A stretch of 64,000 bases of DNA from Larkinella soli (GTDB lineage Bacteria > Bacteroidota > Bacteroidia > Cytophagales > Spirosomataceae), in assembly GCF_003703975.1 (NCBI RefSeq), contig NZ_QTJY01000010.1, positions 124,001 to 188,000 on the forward strand, written 5' to 3'. The position numbers were made by a program, and so were the translations under genes. Positions 49,918 through 59,167 of this stretch are shown piece after piece (the stretch's first letter is position 1; each line of letters begins with the position of its first letter). The notes under the pieces were generated by a model. The model made no database searches. It saw only the letters and a list, made by a program, of their open reading frames with translations, and was not told where the DNA came from.

Positions 49918-51201
49918 TCAGACAAAGAAAGGCACGTCTTTCGGCGCATACTTCTTCATGCCCTCCTCATTGATCTCCACCCCGATGCCCGGCTTTTCCG
50001 ACAGCGGGATAAAGCCGTCCTTGACCATCGGCCCGTCGAAGGTGACGATCTCCTTGAACATCGGATCTTCGTGAAAATAGATCTGCCATTCCAGAATCAA
50101 GAAGTTGGGTACTGACGCGCAAACGTGGCTCGACGCCATCGCACCCAGATATGACGCCACCATGTGCGGAGCAAACGGTACGTAATACAGGTTGGCAAGG
50201 TTGGCGATCCGCTGGGCTTCTCCCAGCCCCCCTGCTTTCTGGAGGTCGGGCATGATGATGTCGACGGCCCCGATTTCGAGAAGGCGCCGGAAGCCGTGGC
50301 CGAGGTAGTGGTTCTCGCCGGCGCAGATCGGCGTGTTGGACGCTTCCCGGATCTGGCGGTAGGCTTCGGCGTTTTCGGCCGGAATGGGTTCTTCCAGGAA
50401 CAGCAGGTTGAGCGGTTCCATCATCTTAGCCACGCGCCGTCCTGTGGTGACGTCATACCGCCCGTGCATATCGACACAGATATCGATTTTCGGCCCGACG
50501 GCTTTCCGGACGGCGGCAATCTGGTTGTACATCCGTTCCAGCTCACCGGGGCTGGCCGTCCAGTTGTAGAGGTCGTATTTGTTCGGGTCGTCGCGCTCGT
50601 CGATGTCATATTTGACGGCATTGAAACCCATCTTGACGGCGTCGGTGGCGCTTTTGGCGAAATTATCCGGGCTTTTGTCATTGTCCCGATACGTGCCGGT
50701 ATCGCAGTAAACCCGGATTCGGTCCCGGAATTTACCGCCGAGCAGCTGATACACCGGCAGGCCGAGCGCCTTCCCGACCAGATCCCAGAGGGCGGTTTCG
50801 ACCGCCGACAGCACCGAGACGTACATCCCGGCCTGGGCGCCCTCGAAGAAGCCCGACCGGCGGACGTCCTCGAACAGACGGTGGACGTTCAGCGGGCTTT
50901 TGCCCTTGATGCGCTGGCCCATCATCTTGACGAGGTGGTAAGTGCCGGGCGTGGCGTCCACGGCCTCTCCGCAGCCCCAGATGCCCTGATTGGTATGAAG
51001 CTTCACGAACAGACTGTGCCCGTTGCGGATATAACCGCACCTGATGTCGGTGATTTTCAGGTCCGACGGTTTGGACGACATCGGCGTCCGTTCGACGGCC
51101 GTTTCCAGCCCCTGCCCGAACGACGACAGGGCCGAGCCGGCAAAGACGCCGGCCAGGGCGCTCTTGGTCAGGAAAGAGCGCCGGGATGAGTTGAAGGTCA
51201 T
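49918..51201 (-). CDS. Tat-exported mandelate racemase/enolase-superfamily dehydratase
   Basis: A 427-residue enolase-superfamily protein with a twin-arginine signal (SSRRSFLTKSALAGVFAG). Metal-binding residues are visible as ICVDMHGRYD, LLFLEEPIPAE and ICAGENHYLGHG, the last with the catalytic acid/base region DLQKAGGLGEAQ. The overall type is like sugar-acid (galactonate/gluconate) dehydratases. The Tat signal is notable because most such enzymes are cytoplasmic. Substrate is unknown but likely a sugar acid, given the operon. Confidence 0.9.
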   Translation of the reverse strand: MTFNSSRRSFLTKSALAGVFAGSALSSFGQGLETAVERTPMSSKPSDLKITDIRCGYIRNGHSLFVKLHTNQGIWGCGEAVDATPGTYHLVKMMGQRIKGKSPLNVHRLFEDVRRSGFFEGAQAGMYVSVLSAVETALWDLVGKALGLPVYQLLGGKFRDRIRVYCDTGTYRDNDKSPDNFAKSATDAVKMGFNAVKYDIDERDDPNKYDLYNWTASPGELERMYNQIAAVRKAVGPKIDICVDMHGRYDVTTGRRVAKMMEPLNLLFLEEPIPAENAEAYRQIREASNTPICAGENHYLGHGFRRLLEIGAVDIIMPDLQKAGGLGEAQRIANLANLYYVPFAPHMVASYLGAMASSHVCASVPNFLILEWQIYFHEDPMFKEIVTFDGPMVKDGFIPLSEKPGIGVEINEEGMKKYAPKDVPFFV

Positions 51202-51228
51202 GAGAATGAATGGTTTAGGGGCGACGAT

Positions 51229-52179
51229 TTACCAGGTACGGGTTTTCAGGTATTCCTGAATCTGCTCTTTCGGGACGGGGAGTCTATCGATGTAGGCGTT
51301 GAGCCACGTCGAAAAATCCTTCTCGATCTCGTCCGACCAGCGGGAGTCGATCTGGCCGGGGGTGTATTTCTGCTCCCGCAGGCGCTGGTGGCCGAACATA
51401 TCGCGCAGCCGCACGATCTCCGAGGTTTTCACGACTTTCTCGGCCAGATGGGGCGGGATGAAGATGACGCCCCCGTCGCGGCCCAGCACCACGTCGCCCG
51501 GCATGACCATGACCCGGCCGATGCGGGTCGGGCGGTTGATGCCCACCAGCGTGGTGTTCAGTTCGCCGTCGGGGTTGTTGAGGTGGTGTGAGGGGTGGTA
51601 GCTGCGGAAGAAGGACGTGAAGCCGCCGATCTCCTTTAGGCCGTTGATGTCGCGGACGGCCCCCTCGTAGACGATGCCGTTGCCGGATTTGGCGAAGATC
51701 GAGTTGCCGAGGTTGTCGCCGATGGTAGGGCCGTCTTCGTGCATATCAAACTGGTCGACCACGTAGACGTCGCCCTTGGTCAGCATGTCGATGGGCCAGG
51801 AGTTCTGTGATTTGACGCGGCCGTCCTTTTCGTGGCCTTTCTTATCGGTGACCCGGTGAATGTCGGGCCGTCCCGGCATGAAGGTGGCCGTGAGCGCCCG
51901 CCCGACCAGCACGCTGTCGGGATTGATGACCTGCCAGCCGCCGGCATACTGGTATTTGTAGTTTTCGCCCTTCAGCACCGCCCAGGCTTCCTCGTGGGTG
52001 ACGAGTTTCATGCGCTTCAGGATGGCGTCCGGAACTTTGGGTCGCCCGTCGGGGAAGCGTTCGCCTTTCCATTCGGGCGTCAGGAAGATGAGTTCCTCGC
52101 GCGAAATCTGCTGCGCGAGCGATGGGGCCGCCTGCCCCAGCAGGAGCAGCGCCATTACGGTCAGGAATACCAGTTTCAT
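51229..52179 (-). CDS. Secreted RraA-like protein (HMG/CHA-aldolase fold)
   Basis: A 316-residue protein whose N-terminus is a signal peptide (KLVFLTVMALLLLGQAAPSLA). The RraA core spans about 75-240, with DNLGNSIFAKSGNGIVYEGA and VMPGDVVLGRDGGVIFIPPH. RraA-fold enzymes include 4-hydroxy-4-methyl-2-oxoglutarate aldolases and oxaloacetate decarboxylases. An exported form in a sugar-acid operon is unusual; activity is unknown. It is the first gene of the operon, 27 bases before the enolase-superfamily gene. Confidence 0.87.
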   Translation of the reverse strand: MKLVFLTVMALLLLGQAAPSLAQQISREELIFLTPEWKGERFPDGRPKVPDAILKRMKLVTHEEAWAVLKGENYKYQYAGGWQVINPDSVLVGRALTATFMPGRPDIHRVTDKKGHEKDGRVKSQNSWPIDMLTKGDVYVVDQFDMHEDGPTIGDNLGNSIFAKSGNGIVYEGAVRDINGLKEIGGFTSFFRSYHPSHHLNNPDGELNTTLVGINRPTRIGRVMVMPGDVVLGRDGGVIFIPPHLAEKVVKTSEIVRLRDMFGHQRLREQKYTPGQIDSRWSDEIEKDFSTWLNAYIDRLPVPKEQIQEYLKTRTW

Positions 52180-52229
52180 AAAGGTTCAGGAATTGAATTC
52201 TGTCCTAAATGTCCTGATTATTTCCAAAA

Positions 52230-52245
52230 ATGCAACCGATTGCAT
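52230..52245. promoter_or_regulatory. LacI-family-type operator
   Basis: ATGCAACCGATTGCAT is a 16-bp sequence with 6-bp perfect arms and the central CG typical of LacI/GalR operators (TGnAAnCGnTTnCA). It is 50 bases before the ATG of the uronate operon. Binding by a LacI-type regulator is inference; no such regulator gene is in the window. Confidence 0.6.
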
Positions 52246-52317
52246 AAACTATTTTTGGGAAAGATTCACCGATTTTGCTACCGTTAACTAACTGATCGAC
52301 GCTCTCTTCACAATTTT

Positions 52318-52337
52318 CTTAACATTCGCTTAACATT
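52318..52337 (+). promoter_or_regulatory. Direct repeat TTAACATT with 11-bp period
   Basis: CTTAACATT occurs at 52318 and 52329, an 11-bp spacing like sites bound by OmpR/PhoB-type response regulators (compare the Bacillus PhoP box TTAACA-N5-TTAACA). It is about 115 bases upstream of the small secreted-protein gene at 52453. Function is speculative. Confidence 0.35.
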
Positions 52338-52452
52338 GAGATAATATTTAAGTAATATTAAACTCTGTCGTCCCGGCCGTCTGCCAATTGAATCGGGACG
52401 GTTAGGGAAACAAACCAACCATTTATGTATCCTTTACTCCAACCGGGAAGTT

Positions 52453-52803
52453 ATGAAACGCATTGTATATTCACTGGTTCTGGCGGGCATCGTCGCTATG
52501 GGGGCCTTCGCGAATCCCGTCACTACTGATAAAAAAGAACCTGCGGCTTCCGGAAACTGGCAGCAGCAGATTGCCCTGCACCTGGTTCGGCCGGACGTGC
52601 TGAAGAAGAACAACCCGGGCAGTGTGGTGGTCATCAGCTTTCAGATCAATGAAGATAACCGGCTGGCCCGTCTCAGGGTGTTCAGCGAGGACGAACGGCT
52701 CAATAACGACCTGATTCGTCAGTTAACCGGCAAGCGGGTGAATGCCCCGGCCTCGGAGCTGGAAAAAACGCATCTGATGCGGCTTCATTTTTCCACCCGG
52801 TAA
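52453..52803 (+). CDS. Small secreted protein, TonB-C-like
   Basis: A 116-residue protein with a signal peptide (MKRIVYSLVLAGIVAMGAFA). The mature part (PGSVVVISFQINEDNRLARL, then LNNDLIRQLTGKRV) has the strand-helix pattern of a TonB C-terminal-like domain, where a periplasmic energy transducer would contact partners, but lacks a transmembrane anchor and a Pro-rich linker. It could be a stand-alone periplasmic domain. No gene name is justified. The divergent uronate operon begins 270 bases upstream. Confidence 0.75.
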   Translation: MKRIVYSLVLAGIVAMGAFANPVTTDKKEPAASGNWQQQIALHLVRPDVLKKNNPGSVVVISFQINEDNRLARLRVFSEDERLNNDLIRQLTGKRVNAPASELEKTHLMRLHFSTR

Positions 52804-52826
52804 TCTCTCCGCGTTCCTTCCTCTTT

Positions 52827-54167
52827 TTATACCTTCGGGATGGCCCAATTGCCGTGATAGTGTGCTTTCACCAGTTCATTGGCTTTTGGGTCATCCACGA
52901 CTACGTTCTTCTCCGCGTCCCAGACCAGTTTCCGGCCCAGCCGATAGGCCATATTGCCCAGTTGGGCATGAACGGCTACGTCACGCCCGGCTTCGGCCGG
53001 ACAGTTGGGCTGGTTCCGGCTGCGGACGCACTCCACGAAGTTGAGCGTGTGGTTGTCGAGGTCGCGGCCGTTGCCGCTGCGGGCAGGCTGGGCGGGCATC
53101 AGGTAGTTCCCGGCCTCCACCTCAGGCAGCACCTCCCACCGGCCCCGGTCGATCACGACGCTGCCCAGATTTCCGACAAAAGCCACCCCGTGTTCCCGGT
53201 CGTAAGGGCCGCGGGCCGTGCCGAGCGACTGCTCCCACAGCAGGGAGAAATTGCCGTAATCATACACCACCTGCATCGTGTCGGGCGTGTCGCCGTCGTG
53301 GTCGGGGAAGCCGTATTTCCCGCCGACGGCCATGACGGATTTCGGGGCCGTGACGTTCATACCGGCCAGCACCATGTCGATCATGTGGGCGCCCCAGTCG
53401 GTCATGAGGCCGCCGGCATAATCCCAGAAATACCGGAAGCTGCCGTGAAACCGGTTCCGGTTGAAAGGCCGTTTGGGCGCCGGGCCGAGCCACATGTCGT
53501 AGTCGACTCCGGCCGGAACGGCTTCGTCGGCCACTTTGGGGAAGGTTTTGCCGTAGGGCATGAACGCCCAGGCCCGGGCGGAGCGGACGTGGCCCAGCTT
53601 GCCGGCCCGCACGAAATCGAGGGCGGCTTTCCAGTGGGCACCGCTGCGCTGCCACTGCCCCACCTGCACGATGCGGTTGTGCTTCCGGGCGGCCGCCACC
53701 ATCAGATTGCACTCCTCGATGGAGTTGGCCAGCGGTTTTTCCACATAGACGTCTTTTCCGGCCTGACAGGCCATCACCGTCGGCAGGCAGTGCCAGTGGT
53801 CGGGGGTGCCGACGATGACGGCGTCGATCTCCTTGTTTTCGAGCAGCTTACGGAAATCGCTGTAGAGAACGGCTTTCCGGCCGGGCGGGGTTTTGCCCGG
53901 CATTTTCTCCAGTTCGCCGGCCCGGCGGTTCAGGACGTTGGCGTCGACGTCGCACAGGGCGACGCAGGTGACGCCGGGGTGCTTGAGCATGGAAGTGAGG
54001 TCGGCCCAGCCCATGCTGTTGCAGCCGATCAGAGCCACGCGGACCTGATCGGAAGGCGCCTGGAAGGCGGGCGACGCCTGGAGTTCGTCGGGGAGGGCGG
54101 CCGTCAGGCCGATGCCGGATGCGAGTTGGGTAGATTGCCGCAGGAACGTACGACGCGAGCTTTTCAT
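52827..54167 (-). CDS. Tat-exported Gfo/Idh/MocA-family oxidoreductase
   Basis: A 446-residue NAD(P)-dependent oxidoreductase with a twin-arginine signal (SSRRTFLRQS, then a hydrophobic stretch). The Rossmann motif is VRVALIGCNSMGWADL, the VIVGTPDHWHCLPTVMACQAG strand and EKPLANSIEE (catalytic-region Lys) follow, and a WDYAGGLMTDWGAHMIDMVL block is in the C-terminal domain. It belongs to the same family as the 36485-37801 protein and probably oxidises a sugar or polyol in the periplasm. It faces SecA across a 231-base gap. Confidence 0.91.
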   Translation of the reverse strand: MKSSRRTFLRQSTQLASGIGLTAALPDELQASPAFQAPSDQVRVALIGCNSMGWADLTSMLKHPGVTCVALCDVDANVLNRRAGELEKMPGKTPPGRKAVLYSDFRKLLENKEIDAVIVGTPDHWHCLPTVMACQAGKDVYVEKPLANSIEECNLMVAAARKHNRIVQVGQWQRSGAHWKAALDFVRAGKLGHVRSARAWAFMPYGKTFPKVADEAVPAGVDYDMWLGPAPKRPFNRNRFHGSFRYFWDYAGGLMTDWGAHMIDMVLAGMNVTAPKSVMAVGGKYGFPDHDGDTPDTMQVVYDYGNFSLLWEQSLGTARGPYDREHGVAFVGNLGSVVIDRGRWEVLPEVEAGNYLMPAQPARSGNGRDLDNHTLNFVECVRSRNQPNCPAEAGRDVAVHAQLGNMAYRLGRKLVWDAEKNVVVDDPKANELVKAHYHGNWAIPKV

Positions 54168-54204
54168 CGGGTTCAGGAATAGAAAATGACCAAATGGGAA
54201 TACT

Positions 54205-54212
54205 CAAATCTA
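54205..54212 (-). promoter_or_regulatory. -7 element for the Gfo/Idh/MocA gene
   Basis: TAGATTTG on the minus strand is an exact TAnnTTTG match 37 bases before the ATG at 54167. TTTG at 54228-54231 could be the -33 element, with a short 15-base spacer. Confidence 0.45.
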
Positions 54213-54353
54213 AAAAGAATATTTCCGCAAACTGTCCTGTGTAATCGGGCCGTTTAAACCGTCTCCCGACCGATTAAACCGGTTTTGCGAAATCTTACCC
54301 CCTGAGAAATAAAACCCTTCGAGAAATTGTTACTGTTCTATGGAGCAAACCGC

Positions 54354-54361
54354 TAATTTTG
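54354..54361 (+). promoter_or_regulatory. -7 element of secA
   Basis: TAATTTTG is an exact TAnnTTTG match about 38 bases before the ATG at 54399. A TTG at 54327-54329 with a 24-base spacer, or TTA at 54330, may be the -33 element. Confidence 0.5.
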
Positions 54362-54398
54362 CAGAACTTTATTAATCGTTCGAATCAATTAATACGGA

Positions 54399-57300
54399 AT
54401 GATAAATCTTATCACGAAAGGAATTACGAAACTCTTCGGTACCAAATCGGATCGGGATATCCGCGAACTGCTCCCGTACGTCGAGAAGGTCAACGCCGAG
54501 TTTTCGAAACTCCAGTCTCTTTCCAACGACGAACTCCGGCAGGTGACCGCCGAGCTGAAACAGACCATCGCTCAGCGGTTGCAGGGAATCGATTCGCAGC
54601 TGGCCGACCTCCAGCAGCAGGTGACCAGCCAGCCGGATATGGACGTCGACGCCAAGCAGCGCATCTTCACCCAGATCGATAAGCTGGAAGCCGACCGTAA
54701 CAAGGAACTCGAAGTGGTGCTGCTGGACATTCTGCCGCGCGCTTTCGCCACGGTAAAGGAAACCGCCAGGCGTTTCGCCGAGAACGAACGGCTGGAAGTG
54801 ACGGCCACCGACATCGACCGCGAACTGGCCGCCCGGAAAGGCCATATCACCATCGAAGGCGACAAAGCCTACTGGGCCAACAGCTGGGAAGCCGCCGGCG
54901 CCCTCATCAAGTGGGATATGGTCCACTACGACGTACAGATCATCGGCGGTACGGTATTGCACCAGGGCAAGATTTCCGAAATGGCAACGGGTGAAGGGAA
55001 AACCCTCGTCGCCACCTTCCCGGCCTATCTGAATGCCCTGGCCGGCCGCGGTGTCCATATCGTAACGGTGAACGACTACCTCGCCAAACGCGACTCCGAG
55101 TGGATGGGGCCGCTGTTCGAATTTCACGGCCTGCGCATCGACTGCATCGATAAGCACCAGCCCAACTCCTTCGCCCGCAAGCAGGCTTATCTGGCCGACA
55201 TTACCTACGGAACCAACAACGAATTCGGCTTCGACTACCTCCGCGACAACATGGCCCGGGGAACCGATGAGCTGGTGCAGCGCAAACACCACTACGCCAT
55301 GGTCGATGAGGTCGACTCCGTGCTGGTCGACGACGCCCGGACGCCTCTCATCATCTCCGGCCCCGTGCCGCGTGGTGACGAGCAGGAATTCAGCGAATTG
55401 AAACCCCGGGTGGCCCGGGTGGCCGAAGTCCAGCGCAAGCTCGTGATGGACCTTCTCAACGAAGCCAAAAAGAAAATTGCCGCCGGCGACGAAAAAGAAG
55501 GCGGTCTGGCCCTGTTCCGGGCGCACCGCGGTCTGCCGAAATACAAGCCGCTGATCAAGTACCTCAGCGAAACCGGCATTAAGCAGGTTCTTCAGAAAAC
55601 GGAAGCCATCTATCTGGCCGAAAACCAGAAGCTGATGCCCGAAGCCGACAAGCCGCTGTATTTCACCATCGACGAACGGCACAACAGCATCGAGCTGACC
55701 GAAAAAGGCATCGACTTCATCACCGGATCGGGCGAAGACCCCAACTTCTTCATCCTGCCCGACCTCTCCATCGACCTGAACGCGATCGAGAAAGACCGCG
55801 AGCTGGAGGAAAAGGAAAAAATCCTGCACAAGGAAGCCCTCATCCGGGATTATTCGGTCAAGACGCAGCGCATCAACACCGTCAACCAGTTGCTGAAGGC
55901 TTACTGTCTGTTCGAACGCGACGTCGACTACGTCATCATGGACGGCAAGGTCAAGATCGTCGACGAGCAGACCGGCCGGATCATGGAAGGGCGCCGGTGG
56001 TCGGACGGTCTGCACCAGGCCGTCGAAGCCAAGGAAGGCGTGAAGGTCGAGGACGCCACGCAGACCTACGCGACGGTTACGCTTCAGAACTACTTCCGGA
56101 TGTACCACAAGCTGGCCGGTATGACCGGTACGGCCGAAACGGAAGCCTCCGAATTCTGGCAGATCTACAAACTGGACGTGGTCGTGATCCCGACCAACCG
56201 GAACATCGTCCGGAAAGACCAGGAAGATAAGGTGTACCGCTCGGTACGCGAAAAATACAACGCCGTCGTCGATGAGATCGTAAGTCTGGTCGAGCAGGGC
56301 CGCCCGGTGCTGGTCGGTACGACCTCGGTCGAAAACTCCGAGCTGCTGAGCCGGATGCTGGGCCTGCGGAAGATTCCGCACCAGGTTCTGAACGCCAAAT
56401 TTCACCAGAAGGAAGCCGAGATCGTGGCCGAAGCCGGGAAGCCGGGAACGGTGACGATCGCCACGAACATGGCCGGCCGGGGTACCGACATCAAGCTGAC
56501 GCCCAACTCCCGGAATGCGGGCGGTCTGGCCATCATCGGTACCGAACGCCACGAATCCCGCCGGGTCGACCGGCAGCTCCGCGGTCGTTCGGGCCGTCAG
56601 GGAGACCCCGGTACGTCGCAGTTCTTCGTGTCGCTGGAAGACAGCCTGATGCGCCTGTTCGGGTCCGACCGGATCGCCAGGATCATGGACCGCATGGGTC
56701 TGGAAGAAGGCGAAGTGATTCAGCACTCGATGATCACAAAGTCCATCGAACGGGCGCAGAAGAAAGTCGAGGAGAACAACTTCGGCATCCGGAAACGCCT
56801 GCTCGAATACGACGACGTGATGAATTACCAGCGCGAGGCCATCTACAAACGGCGCCGGAACGCGCTCTTCGGCGACCGCCTGGCCCTCGACATCGCCAAC
56901 ACGATGTATGACGTCTGCGAAGACCTCGTCAACAACACGGAAGGCAATTACGATGAACTGGCCCTTCAGGTGCTGACGGCGCTCGGCTTCGAGCTGCAAA
57001 TGCGCCCTGAGGAGTTCAACCGCCTGAAGTCGAAGGAACTGGCCCAGAAGCTGTACGAAGAAGCCGACCGGCATTACCACGAAAAGAACAACGCCATCCG
57101 CGAGAAATCGCTGCCGGTGCTGCAGGGCGTCATGGCCGAGCGCGGTGCGGTCATTCAGGACATCGTGGTGCCGTTCAGCGACGGCCTTCGCGAACTGATG
57201 GTCGTGACCAACCTCCGGAAAGCCGTCGAAACGGAAGGCCGCGAGATGATCACGGAAATGGAAAAGGCGGTTTCGCTGTCGATCATCGACCAGGAATGGA

Positions 57301-57770
57301 AAGAACACCTGCGCGAGATGGACGACCTGAAGCAGTCGGTACAGAACGCCGTGTTCGAGCAGAAAGACCCGCTGCTGGTCTACAAGTTCGAGTCGGTCGA
57401 GCTGTTCAAGCGTTTCCTGAGCAAGGTCAACTTCGATACGATCAGCTTCCTGACAAAAGCCGACATTCCGGGCCAGGAGGTCGAAGAAATGGAGCAGGAA
57501 GTGCAGCAGGCGCCCGTCCGCCGGCCCGAACCGCAGCCCGAACTGCATACCAATAAGGAAGACCATGACGAGCCGGTAGCCGGCGGGCCGCAGGAATACG
57601 CCCGCAAGATGGCCACCGCCGAAAAGCAGGCGCCCGTCCGGACGATCAAGGTCGCCAACCGCAACGAGCGCGTCAACGTCCAGTATTCGGACGGCACCGT
57701 CAAGCGCGACGTGAAATACAAAACCGTCGAGCACGACGTGCAGAGCGGCCGTGCGGTGCTGATCGACTGA
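54399..57770 (+). CDS. secA: Preprotein translocase ATPase SecA
   Basis: A 1123-residue motor that drives secreted proteins through SecYEG. NBD1 has MATGEGKTLVATFPAYLNAL (Walker A, near residue 195) and VDEVDSVLVDDARTPLIISG (DEAD-like); NBD2 contains TIATNMAGRGTDIKL and RGRSGRQGDPG. The preprotein cross-linking domain and helical scaffold fill the middle. The C-terminus lacks the Cys-rich SEC-C zinc motif of Proteobacterial SecA and ends in a Glu/Pro/Arg-rich stretch and VQSGRAVLID, as in other Bacteroidota. ATG 54399 is the start. A very strong terminator follows. Confidence 0.97.
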   Translation: MINLITKGITKLFGTKSDRDIRELLPYVEKVNAEFSKLQSLSNDELRQVTAELKQTIAQRLQGIDSQLADLQQQVTSQPDMDVDAKQRIFTQIDKLEADRNKELEVVLLDILPRAFATVKETARRFAENERLEVTATDIDRELAARKGHITIEGDKAYWANSWEAAGALIKWDMVHYDVQIIGGTVLHQGKISEMATGEGKTLVATFPAYLNALAGRGVHIVTVNDYLAKRDSEWMGPLFEFHGLRIDCIDKHQPNSFARKQAYLADITYGTNNEFGFDYLRDNMARGTDELVQRKHHYAMVDEVDSVLVDDARTPLIISGPVPRGDEQEFSELKPRVARVAEVQRKLVMDLLNEAKKKIAAGDEKEGGLALFRAHRGLPKYKPLIKYLSETGIKQVLQKTEAIYLAENQKLMPEADKPLYFTIDERHNSIELTEKGIDFITGSGEDPNFFILPDLSIDLNAIEKDRELEEKEKILHKEALIRDYSVKTQRINTVNQLLKAYCLFERDVDYVIMDGKVKIVDEQTGRIMEGRRWSDGLHQAVEAKEGVKVEDATQTYATVTLQNYFRMYHKLAGMTGTAETEASEFWQIYKLDVVVIPTNRNIVRKDQEDKVYRSVREKYNAVVDEIVSLVEQGRPVLVGTTSVENSELLSRMLGLRKIPHQVLNAKFHQKEAEIVAEAGKPGTVTIATNMAGRGTDIKLTPNSRNAGGLAIIGTERHESRRVDRQLRGRSGRQGDPGTSQFFVSLEDSLMRLFGSDRIARIMDRMGLEEGEVIQHSMITKSIERAQKKVEENNFGIRKRLLEYDDVMNYQREAIYKRRRNALFGDRLALDIANTMYDVCEDLVNNTEGNYDELALQVLTALGFELQMRPEEFNRLKSKELAQKLYEEADRHYHEKNNAIREKSLPVLQGVMAERGAVIQDIVVPFSDGLRELMVVTNLRKAVETEGREMITEMEKAVSLSIIDQEWKEHLREMDDLKQSVQNAVFEQKDPLLVYKFESVELFKRFLSKVNFDTISFLTKADIPGQEVEEMEQEVQQAPVRRPEPQPELHTNKEDHDEPVAGGPQEYARKMATAEKQAPVRTIKVANRNERVNVQYSDGTVKRDVKYKTVEHDVQSGRAVLID

Positions 57771-57779
57771 TCAGGCACT

Positions 57780-57831
57780 TAAGACAAAAAAACGGGGCTC
57801 CCAAATCTGGGAGCCCCGTTTTTTTGTCTTA
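57780..57831. terminator. Strong rho-independent terminator of secA
   Basis: A perfect inverted repeat with 23-bp arms (57781-57803 and 57808-57830) and a four-base loop. The GC core CGGGGCTCCC pairs with GGGAGCCCCG and is flanked by A- and T-runs on both sides, so it can end transcription in either direction. Confidence 0.92.
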
Positions 57832-57939
57832 CAGAAGAAAATTGTTCTTACTTTTAGCCCTGACTTGTACTTACAAACGTTCGTTAAAAATACTTCCCAC
57901 CGTAACGAAACCGACCACCCGTCGGTTTCCGGAGCCACC

Positions 57940-59067
57940 ATGGATGGAAAGCGTCCCCGGGTCGTTCATATCAGCACGGCTCACCCGCCCTACGACCCCC
58001 GAATCGTCTACAAACAATGCCCTTCCCTGACGGAACGCTACGAAGTGTACTGCGCGCTTCCGGGTGCGGACCCGAAGGCTGCGCCGGGGATCCGGTTTAT
58101 TCCGCTCCCCTACTATCGAAAGGTGATTCTGCGGTTTCTGATCACCTGCCCGCTGATCGTCTGGAGAACGATTCGTCTGCGCCCGAAGATCATTCACGTC
58201 TATGTGCCCGAGTTTCTGCCCTTTGCCTATCTCTACCAGGCCCTCGGAACCGTAGTGGTGTATGAAGTGCAGGAGAACCTGTACAAGAAGATGCACCTGA
58301 AGAAAGAGAATCGGGGATGGCTTTACCGGTGGCTTTTCCGCTGGTTCGACCAACGAGCCCGGCAGCACTTTAATCTGGTATTTACGGAACACGGTTATCT
58401 CAGTACGTATACCAACCTGAAAAGGCTCCACGCCGTGATCTATAATTTTCCGGCCCTTCCCTTTCTGGAGCCGTACCGGCGGCCCTACCGCCGGCCGTCC
58501 GAGCCGGTGGAATTTTTCTATATCGGCTGGCTGAGTTTCGAACGGGCCATCGACACGCTGCTGGAGGGGCTGGCCATTCTCAAATCCTATCATGCTGATT
58601 TTCGGGTCCATCTGTTCGGCCGGCCGCTGTTCGCAGCGGCCGAACTGGAAACGCTGCCGGCCTACCGGGCTGTTCGGGGCCACCTGGAGTTTTACGGGTA
58701 TACGGACCAGCACCGGGCGATGTCCGTGGCGGCCCGGGCGGTGGCCGGTCTGGCCCTGCTGAAGCCGGTAGGCGATTACCCGGAATCCTATACCACGAAA
58801 ATGTTCGAATACATGGCCCTCGGGCTGCCCGTTATCACCTCCGACTTCCCGCTGTACCGGGAGGTCGTGGAGACGCACCGCTGCGGCATCTGCCTCGACC
58901 CGTACGACCCGGTGGCGCTGGCGGACAGTCTTCGCCGGCTGATCGAGAACCCGCAGGAAGCCGAAGCGATGGGCAGACGGGGGCGCCAGGCCGCCGAAAC
59001 CTGCTACAACTGGTCGACGGAAAAGGCCAAGCTGCTGAGTTTCTATAAATTAATTGAAAAAAAATAA
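57940..59067 (+). CDS. Glycosyltransferase (GT4-type)
   Basis: A 375-residue GT-B glycosyltransferase. The N-terminal half has RVVHISTAHPPYDPRIVYKQ, and the C-terminal donor-binding half contains FFYIGWLSFERAIDTLLEGL and SYTTKMFEYMALGLPVITSD, including the conserved Glu that contacts the nucleotide sugar. ATG 57940 has a GGAG six bases upstream; a TTG at 57865 is in frame but adds an unlikely N-terminus. It may add a sugar to a surface glycan or lipid; no partner glycan genes are present. The KAS III gene starts 100 bases later. Confidence 0.9.
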   Translation: MDGKRPRVVHISTAHPPYDPRIVYKQCPSLTERYEVYCALPGADPKAAPGIRFIPLPYYRKVILRFLITCPLIVWRTIRLRPKIIHVYVPEFLPFAYLYQALGTVVVYEVQENLYKKMHLKKENRGWLYRWLFRWFDQRARQHFNLVFTEHGYLSTYTNLKRLHAVIYNFPALPFLEPYRRPYRRPSEPVEFFYIGWLSFERAIDTLLEGLAILKSYHADFRVHLFGRPLFAAAELETLPAYRAVRGHLEFYGYTDQHRAMSVAARAVAGLALLKPVGDYPESYTTKMFEYMALGLPVITSDFPLYREVVETHRCGICLDPYDPVALADSLRRLIENPQEAEAMGRRGRQAAETCYNWSTEKAKLLSFYKLIEKK

Positions 59068-59167
59068 GATATTTTGTCATTGTTCTAATTTTCAATACTA
59101 CACCTTCCCGGAAATACTTAATTTTCCGTGTGGAATGGCCGAGTCCCATTCCCTTCTATTTCACAGT

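Noticed and set aside
54372-57734. A long open frame of 1120 codons on the minus strand
   Set aside because: It is the antisense of secA. High GC in the third codon position keeps the opposite frame open. The protein has no family features and is overlapped by a clear SecA.
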